Shown here in pieces: positions 10,883 to 22,261 of a DNA stretch of 64,000 bases (the first letter of the stretch is position 1; every line of letters starts with the position of its first letter). The translations under genes and the position numbers were made by a program. The notes under the pieces were generated by a model. That model saw only the letters and a program-made list of their open reading frames with translations, was not told where the DNA came from and did not search any database. This DNA comes from Clarkia xantiana subsp. parviflora (taxonomy: Eukaryota; Streptophyta; Magnoliopsida; Myrtales; Onagraceae), in assembly GCA_036873135.1 (NCBI GenBank), contig JAPTYO010000002.1, positions 50,710,204 through 50,774,203 of the forward strand, given 5' to 3'.

Positions 10883-11444
10883 TGTTAGCATATGGTGACG
10901 TGGCGCCGTAATAGGAGCCCGTTAACTAAGGGAATTAGCTATGTTAATTAGGTAATTGTCAATCTGGGCTAATTGGGTCAAATCCAATTAGTAATTGACA
11001 AGGGAGGCCCAAAATTGGGCATTCCCCTTATACATGCAATTCGGCCGGCCACCCTATACCACATTGGTTGGAGTTGCCTTTTGGCAACTCCACCAATACT
11101 ATATATAGGGGTGTCTGCTAAGGGTTTATTCACTCATTCATAATAACAAGGATCTCCATTGAGAACACTTGTTTCCCTTAGTTAAATTTCGGCACCATTA
11201 CATTTGGTCTGATGTTCCATCTCCGTTGAAGAATCGATTAGAGGTCTTGTTGTGGAGCTACATCGCGTGGGACTTCTTCTAACGAATAACTTGCACGTGG
11301 TCCTGACCGGAGGATCAGAACTCCCTCCACATCGTTCTTGGGCAGGAAATATAAAAGGTATGTGTACTAATTCCGCTGCGTAGATTAGATTTCTTGCTAG
11401 TACACGTTTAGCATTCTGTAGTATTACGTCCCCGTAATCCAACA
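10883..11444 (+). repeat. 5' LTR of C1 (562 bp)
   Basis: It starts TGTTAGCATATGG and ends GTAATCCAACA. The TATA-like box CTATATATAGGGG lies near 11099-11111. It is 29 bp longer than the 3' LTR, because the 3' copy has a replaced segment. Confidence 0.92.
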
Positions 11445-11445
11445 G

Positions 11446-11457
11446 TGGTATCAGAGC
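11446..11457 (+). promoter_or_regulatory. Primer binding site of C1
   Basis: TGGTATCAGAGC begins one base after the LTR end. It is the standard copia primer binding site complementary to the 3' end of initiator methionine tRNA. Confidence 0.93.
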
Positions 11458-13600
11458 CTGTGTTAGGAGTTCTTAAAATTTTGATAAACCGATGTTCTTG
11501 ATGTTCATAAAAATCGAATTTTTGATGTTCATGAACACCATGAAGAATCCGAAATTTTTAAGTAGATTCCATGTGTTTGATCTTTAAAAACTTAAAATTT
11601 TTAAATTTACATGTTTTTCTAGATCAACGCCGAATTTTTCATGATCAATTTAAGTTTGGTGTTCATGATCTTCAAGAACACCATGAGTTTTATCAAGAAC
11701 ATGTTTTGGTTTCATGATCAAGTTAGAGTTTGATCTTAAAATTTGACAACTTTTCCAATTTTCTTGTTAGTGCTGAAAATTCCTAGGGGTGTTTTAGGTA
11801 AAAAAAAATTAATTTTCTAGGCCACCAAGCAATTAAAAATTCTGCACAATCTATAATAGATATAGTTTGCCATTTTTAAATTTTATTAATAGGTAACTAT
11901 ATCTATAAGTTGGAAATAATGATAGGTTCTAATATAATATTGTAAAAGATATTAACTATCAATATATATGGATTAAAATAGGGTTAATATATATATTAAT
12001 AGATTTAGTTACTATTAAACAATTAAGAAGATATATTGTATACATATTTTAATCCCTAAAAGATATATTCGACAATATTTATATATATAATTCGGTTGAA
12101 AATATATTAATATATATATATATATATAAATATATATAAGTACCGAATTTTATATATTTATATATATATATAATTCGGCCAAAATTGTATATTAATATAT
12201 ATTTATATTGTTGATTGATTTAGATCTCAAAGATAGAATCTTGACAATATTTTTATATATATATAAGCATTATTGGAAATTATTTTATATAATTAATAAT
12301 TCTTGATGGCTAACTTAAGTTTTATGGTGGATTTTAAAACCCTACTTAGCCTATAGAATTATTTCGGGCGAACCCTAGGGTTCATGGGCCGGTCCAATTG
12401 CTAAACCGGATCGGGATAAACCTATCCGGGTTTTCTTAATCGGGTTGGGTCGGACCATAGTAACTAAATTGAACCTAACATAACCGGTTTTGAGTGATAA
12501 ACCGAACCACTATCTTATTTTATTGAACCGTTTCAGACCAATATGGAATTTTTAAAAATAGACCGAGTTGAACCGGATTTTAAATTTGAACCGAACCTCT
12601 TTAAAATTTTCGGAAATTTTAAATTGTTCAATAAAATAGGATGTCAAATTTTAAATCCAAATTTTTTTCGAACTTTAAAATTAGGCTAAACAGTGCTCAT
12701 AGGGTTTGTATTTTAATACACGGTTTCAATCAAAACCCTAATGTCTGGTTTCGATTATGTGGATGGATCTCGGACTTGCATGTTTTTGGGACTGGATTAA
12801 ATTAGTGGGCTGATTTGCAATTATTACTTTCTTCACCATATATTTTGATATAATTATAACTGTCGTCTTGACTTAGTCAAGCTAGCTGGGTATTATATTG
12901 CGAGCATTGAGCTCTGGGATTTAAATATATGGTTTGCGCAATAGGATAGACATGCTATGCTAATTGAAAGTGCCTAGTATCCATGTCTAGAAATTCGCAT
13001 GATTGATTGTAAGCATGAATTGCAAAAAAGCCCCTAATATTTTCAAAGCGTTTTATAAAATCGAAAATTCCAGTCGCCGATTATGCATGATGTGTGCGGA
13101 TATTGCATGTTTTGACGCGTATGCTAGGATGTTCACAATAGAACGCATGTGATAATTTACTTTACGTAGAATTATGTATGCTAGGAACATTAGACACATG
13201 ACGCGTAAGCATGTTGTGTTCGATATTTATGGCATGGTATGATGATTTGCTAAATGTAGTACAATTATAAATATGCATGCGTAAATTATCATATAATATT
13301 ACAAAATCATAAGGGCCTTGGGAAAGCCAAGATCGAGTATGCTTATTTGAAAATTCCCGTTCCGGTAATTTGCAATAGAATAACCGTTTTCAAAAGACTG
13401 ATCTATTAGATTGAATACGACAATAGTGTGAATTCTTTCATGAAACCCCCTTCCTCGGTTTACTGAAGGTTGGTTTGGTTTAGTGACTGAAGAATCACTA
13501 TTCGTCGTATTCCATCATATTAGATAATCCGATGTTTGCAATTCTGTGAAAATGTTGTTCTCTTCCTAAACTTTGCATGATTGTCAATGTGTTAATATAG
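11458..13600 (+). other. Long leader of C1, no coding region
   Basis: These 2.1 kb between PBS and gag are AT-rich with several TA-dinucleotide runs (about 12110-12180), then a tract of degenerate GGTTCGG repeats (about 12370-12600). Stops are frequent in all frames. The end, GCATGATTGTCAATGTGTTA before the gag ATG, is conserved in C2 and C3. Confidence 0.75.
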
Positions 13601-14476
13601 ATGGCTGCAACTAGCAATGTCATTTCCCAGTTGAATAAGGGAATAAGATTGAATAGCGGTAATTATAAAATATGGAATAAACGAGTTAAGATGATAATCT
13701 CTGAAATAAGAGGTCTGGAGCATTTGACCACAAAACGAACTAGGCCTGAGGAAGACCTCACAAATGAGCAAAAGACGTTCTATGATGAATGGGATGTCAA
13801 GAATCATGATGTTCGTTGCACCTTGCTCTCTATGTTGGAAGACGAGATTCTCTATAGGTTTGACCATTTGGGGACTGCCAAGGACCTATGGGATGGTCTT
13901 AAGGCAACATTTGGTGTCTACACCATTGCCCAAAAGAGAGTGTTAAACATCGCTCTTGACACCTATAAGAAGAATCCCAAGCATACGATAAAAGATCATA
14001 TTATGCATATGTGTAACTTGATCGCTGAGCTCAAGGAAGCAGGTGAAAACCTGTCTGAGGAACAACAAATCAACTACATGACCCGCTCTTTACCCGACTC
14101 TTGGAATATCATGAAAATGAGCCTTACCCATGCTACCCATCTCGATACTCTCGAGAAGGTACAAGTTCATCTTGAGCTGGAGGAAGATAGACTCAAGGCT
14201 GAAAAGTCTAGATCTGAAATGCATATTGCATCCTCCGCTCCAACCGAACAAAAGGGGAAGCGCAAGAGAAAGGGAAAAAGCTCTCAGAACAAAAATGAGA
14301 AGTTTGTGGCGAACAAATTCCAGAAGAAGTTTAAAGGCAAACAATCTGGTGGTTAGAAAAAGGAAGCAAAGCAGATACGTAAAGAGGAAACTCGAACGTG
14401 TTTCAGGTGTGGTGTGAAAGGACACCTGGCTAATGCTTGCACTAATCCTCCTAAGGTACGTAAAGAGAAAAGATGA
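13601..14476 (+). pseudogene. gag: Gag of C1
   Basis: The protein starts MAATSNVISQLNKGIRLN and is open for 251 codons to a TAG at 14354-14356. In the same frame beyond the stop lies a complete CCHC zinc knuckle (CFRCGVKGHLANAC, about 14398-14440), and the frame ends at 14476. C2 reads Lys where C1 has the TAG, so the stop is a mutation that cuts off the nucleic-acid-binding knuckle. The N-terminal part (YKIWNKRVKMIISE...) has the usual copia Gag helical character, and the C-terminal part is strongly basic (KGKRKRKGKSS). The protein would form the virus-like particle and package RNA. Confidence 0.85.
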
Positions 14477-15569
14477 TGAAAATCATTCATTCTCTTTTGC
14501 TTATAATCACTCGAGAGTAATTCATTTTCTTTTGAATTACAGAACCGAGAAACAGAAGCAACGACCTGATCGAGAATGCCGCATAAGAATAAAGATGGAA
14601 TGAGAGATTCTTTGTCTTTAGATTTGCTAAAACTGCTACTTTTATTTCTGTTTGAAAATAATCTTAAATAAGTTTCTTGGTGGAACACATTATTTTCCCG
14701 ATTATTTACTAATACTTGAATTGAGTATTGTATTTATCATCATTCGTCTTTATCCTATTCACGCTATTCAACACATTGCTCAAGCATCCTTATTTGTTAA
14801 AGTACTCCATTATAGTTTGTATCCCAAATAATGTGCATGTTTAAAACCGATCTTGCTTTTAAATTTGGAGACTAAAACGATTCTCAAAACCACGGTTTTT
14901 AACCGGGTATGCGCGAGGCGCATGTCACCTCGAAAGACGGGACACATCGTTTAAGAATACGAATTTAATAATCAAGTATCTTTATGAATGCAGAATTTTC
15001 GTTTGTAATTCTTCAGATATAACTCATTGATAACTACTTAGATTTTATTTAAGCCTTCCAGCTACTAAAATTTAATTAGAATATCAACCATGGCATTTAA
15101 AGCGACAACTTAAATGCATGGTCCATAAGATAGATAAATCTATGGATGAGTTAAATAAACGAAAAGAAGTAGTTGGTAAAACGACTCTCCCACCATTAGC
15201 CTTGAACGAAGAGTTTGGCTAAAAGCATTCATTAAACACTTCAAGAAACATAGTTCAGAATTACATAATGTTAGAGTTACACATTAACTGTTCCTGCGGG
15301 ATGAGATTAATTTAACTCACATTAATGTAAAACACTATGTTCTGACAAAATCGGTTAACACGTTACCATAAAAGCTAATGAATGATTCGGGTAAAACCTT
15401 ATCACAAAGACGCATTAATTTGCGCATTAAAACGAGTATTCATTAAGAGTACGCACTACACGCGAAGATTACGAGTTTTAAAATTAGCTTGGAACAATGG
15501 TTTCGTTGATAAACATGACAAATTATAAAGGTTTGATGATGAATTTCCAACGCTTTGCAGAACGAAACA
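14477..15569 (+). other. Spacer between gag and pol of C1, no protease or integrase found
   Basis: About 1.1 kb without a meaningful ORF sits where copia elements encode protease and integrase. It contains the perfect hairpin ATGCGC-GAG-GCGCAT (14909-14923) followed by ACCTCGAAAGACGGGACACATCG, a segment recognisable in C2 (about 21612-21658) and C3 (about 48345-48380). The sequence looks like conserved non-coding spacer more than decayed coding DNA. Confidence 0.7.
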
Positions 15570-17650
15570 AGCTAGTACTGATTGAGTTAACAGATGGTTG
15601 ATGGAGATTCTCAGGTCCAACTTACTTCGAGTGGGAGAATTGATATAGCATAAGTGATTGATTTGATAAATGATGATGGAAACGTCTTCATAATAAATCC
15701 AGTGAGAGGGCTCACTCCCCCTCACACATAATCATCACTAAATTTCAAAATGCGAATCAAGTCGGACCTGATAATCATGATAATGAACTATTTCAACTAC
15801 CCATTTTTCCTAGTGGGAGTGGAATAACCAACTTGGTTCCAGATCCTAGTGATCGAGGAATACATCTCGGAGGTAAAAACCCGAGACCGAGAGGATATTC
15901 CAAGTAAGTTCAACCACCACCATTGTTCCCAGTGGGAGTAATGCCCCGATAAGAAGCATTATTCCGAGTGGGAGTAACGATCAGACTAAAACATGGGATT
16001 AACGTGCCTAGACATAGTCAAAGGCAACGAACTTCTCTCGAGAAGTGTCACATCAAATAAGATGAGTTACACATTTTGGTATTTGTCCTTGAACCAGTAA
16101 CGGTTCATCAAGCAAAGGAAGGACCTCAAAACGAGGGAATGGAGGAAAACAATGGAGGATGAAATTTCCTTAATAAGAACTAATTCGTTTTTAGTCTTTA
16201 GTTGATTTATCTGTTAACCACAGAACTAGAAAGTGAAATCTTAGAATTCACTTCTGGTGGAAATTTCGAGTGGTGCAAAACTCAAATAATTGCGAAAGGA
16301 TATACCCAAATTCACGGAGTGAACTTTGATAAAGACGGACTCACCGACTATGCGTTACACCATAGTCAGGACCGTCCTTGCCCATGACTGCAAGTCTCGA
16401 ACTCGAGCATGCATCAAATGGACATTAAGACCAAACCTCTCCAAGTAAAACTGGAAAAAGAGATCTATATGGAGCAGCCGGAGAGTTTCATTACTCCTAG
16501 CAAAGAACACAAAGTTTGCAAACTCCAAAGATCTATATACGGTCTTAAACAATCATCTCGGCAATGGTATCGCAGATTCCACGAGGAAATCGTTGGAAAC
16601 GGATTCGTGAATCTTCACAAGGATCCCTGCGTATACACTAAGACCTCCGAGTTTAAGTATGTCATCATAACACTATACGTGGATGATATACTCATTGCTG
16701 CGAACGATTTGAGTTTCATGAATAAATCAAAGTCCTGGTTAGCATCAGCATCCGAAATGAAAGACATGGGAGAGGCCACGTACATCTTAGGCATCAAAAT
16801 TGCCTGAGATCGTGCCGCCCGGAGATTATGTCTCTCTCAGGAATCATATATCAACAAACTGTTGAAAAGATTCAGAATGCTGGATTCTAAACCCGTGGAT
16901 ACGCCGGTTGTGTTCGGGTGCGCGCTATCGAAGTTTGATGGCCCGAAAAACCAGCAGGACCATGAACAGATGAAGAATGCAGAGTATCTGAGCATTGGTA
17001 GGGCATCTAATGTACGCCATGCTCTGTACTCGGCCAGACATCTGTTACGCTGTGGGCCTAGTAGCAAGATTCTAATCAGATCCTAGTTATCAACATCTAA
17101 AGGCCGTAAAATGAATTATCAGATATCTGAAAGGTTCTGCCGACTACGTTCTGTGCTATGAGGGCGATCGCCTCGAATTGACCGGTTATAGTGACGCCGA
17201 CCACGGTGGCGATCCGGATGATCGTAAGTCCACCACATGAGGAGTTTTCCTCCTTTCTAATGCTGCCATATCATGGGTAAGAAAGAAGCAATCTTGTGTT
17301 GCGCTTTCCACTATGGAATCGGAATTCGTTGCCCTCTCCAAAAACGCACAAGAAGCGGTCTAGCTGAAAAGGCTTCTTACTGCATTAATTGGCACCGACA
17401 AGAAGAGTAAACCTGTAAGGGTGTACTCCGACAATCAAGTGGCCATTGCGGCAGTTAAGAATCCAAAGTACCATAGTAGGACTAAACAATTGATGTGAAA
17501 TACAATTATTCTAGGTCGGTTCTGGAAGAACACATAATCGCTTTAGAATACTTGCCTACAGACAATATGGTCGCAGACCCTTTAACTAAGCCGTTACGTA
17601 GGGAAATTTTTGAAAAGCAAGTAAAACTGCTTGGATTACGTAGGGATTAA
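15570..17650 (+). pseudogene. pol: Copia pol of C1: RT and RNase H
   Basis: The fragment begins in the low-complexity linker that normally follows integrase. It continues with the RT N-terminus at about 16135, broken by indels near 16180-16400. RT is open at 16409-16807, with LEKEIYMEQPESF, QRSIYGLKQSSRQWYRRF and the catalytic YVDDILIAAND (about 16676-16708). A TGA at 16805-16807 and a frameshift near 17080 follow. RNase H reads through GDRLELTGYSDADHGGDPDD-like sequence (about 17160-17225) and ends near the ADPLTKPL motif (about 17575-17600). The stop is TAA at 17648-17650. RT and RNase H would copy the element RNA, but this copy is broken. Confidence 0.85.
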
Positions 17651-18046
17651 ACTGTGTGGCTTGTAAATGTGATAACATTTTGACATTTGAAATTATGTTT
17701 CAATTGAATAAAAGAATTGCAATTTGAGTTTATGATTTATCAACGTCATAATGATTAACAACATCGGATTTTACGGTCTATAAACTAAGTCGTAGGAAGA
17801 AGTAAAATTCTTCCACCAGAATTATGTCGTATGTGAACCTTGCTTCGTCACACAGGCACGGTCATCTTGTAAGGAGAGAGGGACCTCTACCATAACAAGA
17901 TTGGCTAAGAATCAGGGGGGTAAACTTGATTAAACAAAACGATAACTTTTTCACGCTTAACAGCATGACTTAATCTTCGTTTTGTAAATCGCCGAGTTAG
18001 ACTTTTTCCATCACTATATCACATTCAAGGTCAGATGAGAGATTCT

Positions 18047-18098
18047 GCGATAGCACTATTGACATATCCCATCCCTGGCTTTACCAGGTGTGCTATCG
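18047..18098 (+). other. Candidate structured RNA element in the C1 3' region
   Basis: Outer stem CGATAGCAC (18048-18056) pairs with GTGCTATCG (18090-18098). Inner stem CCTGG (18074-18078) pairs with CCAGG (18084-18088) around the loop CTTTA. C2 and C3 keep both stems with compensatory changes: outer pair 9 is C-G here and U-A in C2 and C3; inner pair 5 is G-C here and A-U in C2 and C3. Confidence 0.6.
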
Positions 18099-18773
18099 AC
18101 GCGTGCTTCATACTTCGCGTGCCATATACGACCACGGGGTCATGCTCGGTTGTGCTAGCTAGAATCCTTGTGATTCAAAGGGCGCATACTTCTTCACCTT
18201 GAGCGTGTGATTGATCCCGGATGTATTATGAAGAGGCATCCTAAGTATCCTCATGGACTCAGAAGTTATACCTAAGGTCTAGCTCAATGCTCGCTTCCCG
18301 GCGTACGAGCGTAGTGCCAAAGAAAACGGCCAAGTGACCACTTCTTGGAAATCGGTTGAGTCAGACTAAGGGTATAAGCGATGAAGATGGTCAAGTTCAC
18401 CTTTAATTCACCGACTCTCGTGTTCACTAGGTGGCCGCCAACCGGATATTAGTTGAAGGTTGTGAACACTTGTACGGATTCCCTGGAGAAGTATTCCTTT
18501 GTGGAAAACTGGGCAATTGGAGAATTAACAGTTGACCAAGGATACAGTGCGGTACATAGTTTTATTTCAAACAGGTTTGGTTCATGAAAGGGAATCAACG
18601 TTCTGCGGGCGCTACAATACTCCTAACAGATGAGTAGCACGATGCCCGTCGTATCCGCCGGTCGCACGGCAAGCCAGGTATAAACTATTCGGAGACGGAG
18701 ATGAAGACTGAAGACTGAGATGTTGATACTATTGCGTAACCGTATAGATTAACGAGCACCCTCCCATTCCGGC

Positions 18774-18783
18774 GAGTGGGAGC
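18774..18783 (+). promoter_or_regulatory. Polypurine tract of C1
   Basis: GAGTGGGAGC directly precedes the 3' LTR start TGTTAGC. The same context, CCCATTCCGGCGAGTGGGAGC, precedes the LTR of C0 and, in reverse, that of C3. The flanking CCCATTC and GAGTGGG form a partial inverted repeat. Confidence 0.8.
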
Positions 18784-19316
18784 TGTTAGCATATGGTGAC
18801 GTGGCGCCGTAATAGGAGCCCGTTAACTAAGGGAATTAGCTATGTTAATTAGGTAATTGTCAATCTGGGCTAATTGGGTCAAATCATATTACTAATTGAC
18901 AAGGGAGGCCCAAAATTGGCCTCCCCCTTATACATGCAATTCGGCCGGCCACCATATACCACATTGGTTGGAGTTGCCTTTTGGCGACTCCACCAATACT
19001 ATATATAGGGGTGTCTGCTAAGGGTTTATTCACTCATTCATAATAACAAGGATCTCCATTGAGAACAGTTGTTTCCCTTAGTTAAATTTCGGCACCATCA
19101 CATCTGGTTTGAGGTTCCATCTCCGTTGAAGAATCGATCAGAGGTCTTGTTGTGGAGCTACATAGCGTGGGACTTCTTCTAACAAAGAACTTGCACGTGG
19201 TCCCGACCGGATGTGATGGTGCCGAAAAGGTATGTGTATTAATTTCGCTGCGTAGATTAGATTTCTTGCTAGTACACGTTTAGCATTCCGTAGTATTACG
19301 TCCCCGTAATCCAACA
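18784..19316 (+). repeat. 3' LTR of C1 (533 bp) with an inverted filler
   Basis: Same ends as the 5' LTR. A stretch of about 46 bp present in the 5' LTR (after CTGACCGG, 11311 onward) is replaced here by 16-17 bp. With the adjoining bases these form GATGTGATGGTGCCGAAA (19210-19227), the exact reverse complement of 19087-19104 in the same LTR. Confidence 0.9.
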
Positions 19317-19321
19317 ATAGG

Positions 19322-20259
19322 ATGGTCAAATTTTTAAATCCAAATGTTTTTTCGAACTTTAAATAACCTACATAGTTCTTAAAGGTTTAAATTATTCGCA
19401 TTTTAATTTTAAACCTGATGCCTAGTTTCGATTATTGGGATGGATCTCGGAAATACATGATTTTGGGACTGATTCATTTAATGGGCTGAATTGCAATTGC
19501 TATTTAATTTATATAAATGAATGATTAGAACTCGACTTGACTAATCAAGCTAACTGGATTATGCATATTGTGGGCAGAGCCCTGGTATTCAATTAATGAG
19601 TTGCGCACTAGGATAGACATGCTGTGATGGTAGCAATTGCCTAGGATACATGTTTAAAAGTACGCATGATTGATTTATAGCATGAATTTCAAATCAGCCC
19701 CAAATGTCTTAAAAGGGTAGAATTTAGTCGCCAAATATGCATGTACGTATGGTGTGATCACGCATGATGTGTATGCATGAATGTTGAGGATGGATAAGCA
19801 TGTGATAATTTACCTAATCAGTAGAATTATATATGTAGAGCATGAGCTCCTCGGAACATTAGACGCATGACGCGTATGCATGAGGTGTGTTTGGTTTCTT
19901 GGATGCTAAATGCGCATGATGATTTACTTGTGAAGTAGAATTATATGTGCAAACTTGAGTTCCTAGAAATATTTTCAAAAAGAGCATTGGGAAAGCCAAG
20001 ATCGGGTATTTTAAAAACCTCTCGTTCCGGTTATAGCGATTAAACCGTTTTAAAAGTCTGATCTATTAGAAAGAAGACGACAGTAATGTGAACTCTTTCA
20101 CGACCCTGTTCCTTCGGTTTGCTGTCGGTTGGTTGGGTTAGATGTCTGAGGAATCATTATTAGTCATCTCTTATCTCATAGATATCCGATGGACACAATT
20201 CTTTTTCCAAAAAGGTTTTTTCTTCCCACTTATGCATGATTCTCAATATGTTAGTCTCA
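19322..20259 (+). other. C2 leader, second part
   Basis: It resumes the leader interrupted by C1 and aligns with C1 from about 12649 to 13600. No coding region is present. It ends in GCATGATTCTCAATATGTTA before the gag start. Confidence 0.75.
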
Positions 20260-21130
20260 GTGGCTGCAATTAGCAATGTCATCTCCCAATTAAATAATGG
20301 AGTAAGACTGAATGGTAAGAACTATAAGATCTGGAATAAGCGTCCAAAGATGGTAATTACTGAAATGAAGGGGTTGGACCATTTAATTACTAAGGAAGTT
20401 AGGCCAGAGGTAGACCTCAGTGATGAACAGAAGGCATTCTATGGTCAATGGAATGCCAAGGACCTGGAAGTTCGTTCCGCCTTGATGTCGATGCTGGAAG
20501 ATGACATACTCTACGAGTTTGATCACACTGAGTCTGCTAAGGACCTATGGGATGGTCTCAAAGCTGGGTTTGGTGTTTAAACCATAGCTAAAAGTGATCG
20601 TTAAACATCGCTTTAGACTCATACAAAATGAATCCAAAGCATACGATGCAGGAGCACATTAGAAAAATGTCAAACATGCTTGCTGAACTCAAGAAAGCAG
20701 GAGAAATCCTGCCTGAGGAACAAGGTCCAATGTGTCATCCTCTCTTTACCAGACTCTTGAGGCAGCATGAAAATGCACCTTACCCATGCAACCCATCTCG
20801 ATACCCTCAAGAAGGTGCAAGCTCATCTCGAGCTGGAAGAGGATCAACTCAAGGATGAAAAGCCTAGAGCTGAGATGCACATTGCATCATCCTCTCCAGC
20901 TATGCAAAAGGGTAAGCGCAAGAGAAATGGTAAAGACCTTCATAAGAAGGCTGGCAGCCATTTGGTCCAAACCACATAAAAGGTTCAAATCTAAGCAAAT
21001 TGGTGGTAAGAACAGGCAGAAAAGGCGCGCACGTCGAGAGGAATGTTGAACGTGCTTCAGGTGTGGAGTAAAAGGACACCTGGCCGCTGCCTCTACCAGT
21101 CCTCCAAAGGTACATTCAGAGAAACAATGA
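20260..21130 (+). pseudogene. gag: Gag of C2
   Basis: The homologous start codon has become GTG at 20260 (VAAISNVISQLNNGVRLNG). The frame hits a TAA at 20578-20580 (after KAGFGV), shifts at about 20590 and again near 20723, then continues through LTHATHLDTLKKVQAHLELE to the basic tail. The zinc knuckle reads CFRCGVKGHLAAAS (about 21050-21092), where the last zinc-binding Cys is replaced by Ser. A stop also precedes the knuckle. The protein is about 65-70% like C1 Gag by eye. Confidence 0.82.
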
Positions 21131-22261
21131 CGAATGTCATATATTCTCATCAAATTCCAAATTCTCGAAAGTAATTCAAATTCCGTTTTTTGGATTACAG
21201 GACCGAGAAGAGGAATGAGCGTACAATTGGAGGAAAGACTCCAACATGAATAAGGATTGGATGAAAAAACCATCCTTGATTTGCTTAAGTCTTTCCTTCT
21301 TTTTATTTCTCCTTCATTAATAAATACACTTGGATTACAGGGTTCCTTTTGATAAACAGGAACCTTGAATTTGGGCATGTAATGAATGCTTGAAATGAGT
21401 ATATACATATATATATATATATATACATTATTCATCTTGAGCCGCTGGATCTTATAGTTAAGAACCAATGCAATGCTAATATGAGTGCAATAATATCCTT
21501 ATTTGTTAGTACTCCATTATAAAATTATAGTTGTAATGATGAACATGTACGAAACTGATTAAAACTTAATTTTTGGAAACGAAACGATTTCAGCAAGGGT
21601 TATACTTGGTGATGCGCGCACGTAGCGCAAGTGTTCCTCGAGAGATGGAACACATCGATTCGGAGTACAAAGTTCAAAATAAAGTGTGTCCTTTATTTAA
21701 TCCTCGTAATAAAATTTTCATTTGCTCGGATACCCATACAATGGTTATCACTTATACAAAATTCTCGTAGAGAATCAGAACGAGCATAAGGTGAAAGCCT
21801 AATGCACGTTTCTCGGTGGATAAAACCTTGGGATATGAGTGAGCAATGAAAAAGGAACGTCTGTTAAACGACGTCTCCCACTAAACGCCTTTAACGACAA
21901 AAGATTGGCGAAGCATTAAAATGACACACTCTTTATAAACAAGGTCAATACCATGATATCGCAAGTTAGACACATAACCTCCCTTTCACAGGGGAGTTGT
22001 GGTTATCTGCAAATCATGTGGTGAACCTAGTTAATACATAAATCGGTTATGCGACACCATGTGAGCTATTGGTAATGAGTGAAATCTTACCAAAATTGCG
22101 GCATTTATGATGCAAATAAGACACACACATTTAGTAACGATGGAATGCTGAGAATCATCTCGATACATGTGTGTAATAGATTGGAAGCATGGTGACGTCG
22201 TCGGACATGAGACATTACAATACTTGAGGTAAATTCCATTGCTTTATAAACATCTACGAAC
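21131..22261 (+). other. Spacer between gag and pol of C2
   Basis: This non-coding spacer is equivalent to 14477-15569 in C1, again with no protease or integrase motif. It includes a TA-rich run (about 21404-21430) and the hairpin TGCGC-GCACGTA-GCGCA (21613-21629). Confidence 0.7.

Larger units (their letters stand above)
17651..18783 (+). other. Long conserved 3' region of C1
   Basis: 1.1 kb lies between the RNase H stop and the LTR, far longer than usual for copia elements. It has no coding potential, yet it is well conserved in C2 (43160-44068), C3 (44657-45779, minus) and the end of C0. It holds the covarying stem-loop at 18047-18098 followed by GCGTGCTTCATACTTCGCG, and ends in the polypurine tract. 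Confidence 0.8.
10883..19316 (+). mobile_element. C1: complete Ty1/copia element without protease and integrase
   Basis: Both LTRs, PBS, PPT and the 5-bp target duplication ATAGG are present. The 8.4-kb layout is LTR, PBS, 2.1-kb leader, gag, about 1.1 kb of spacer, RT-RNase H, 1.1-kb 3' region, PPT, LTR. The LTRs differ by about 4% plus one rearranged stretch. No protease motif (DSG-type), HHCC finger or DDE core is found between gag and RT, where copia elements normally carry about 2 kb for them. It therefore looks like a non-autonomous family member. Confidence 0.9.

Noticed and set aside
17651..18783. Decayed env-like or extra ORF in the copia 3' region
   Set aside because: No open frame longer than chance in C1, C2 or C3. 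Conservation follows RNA structure and not codons.
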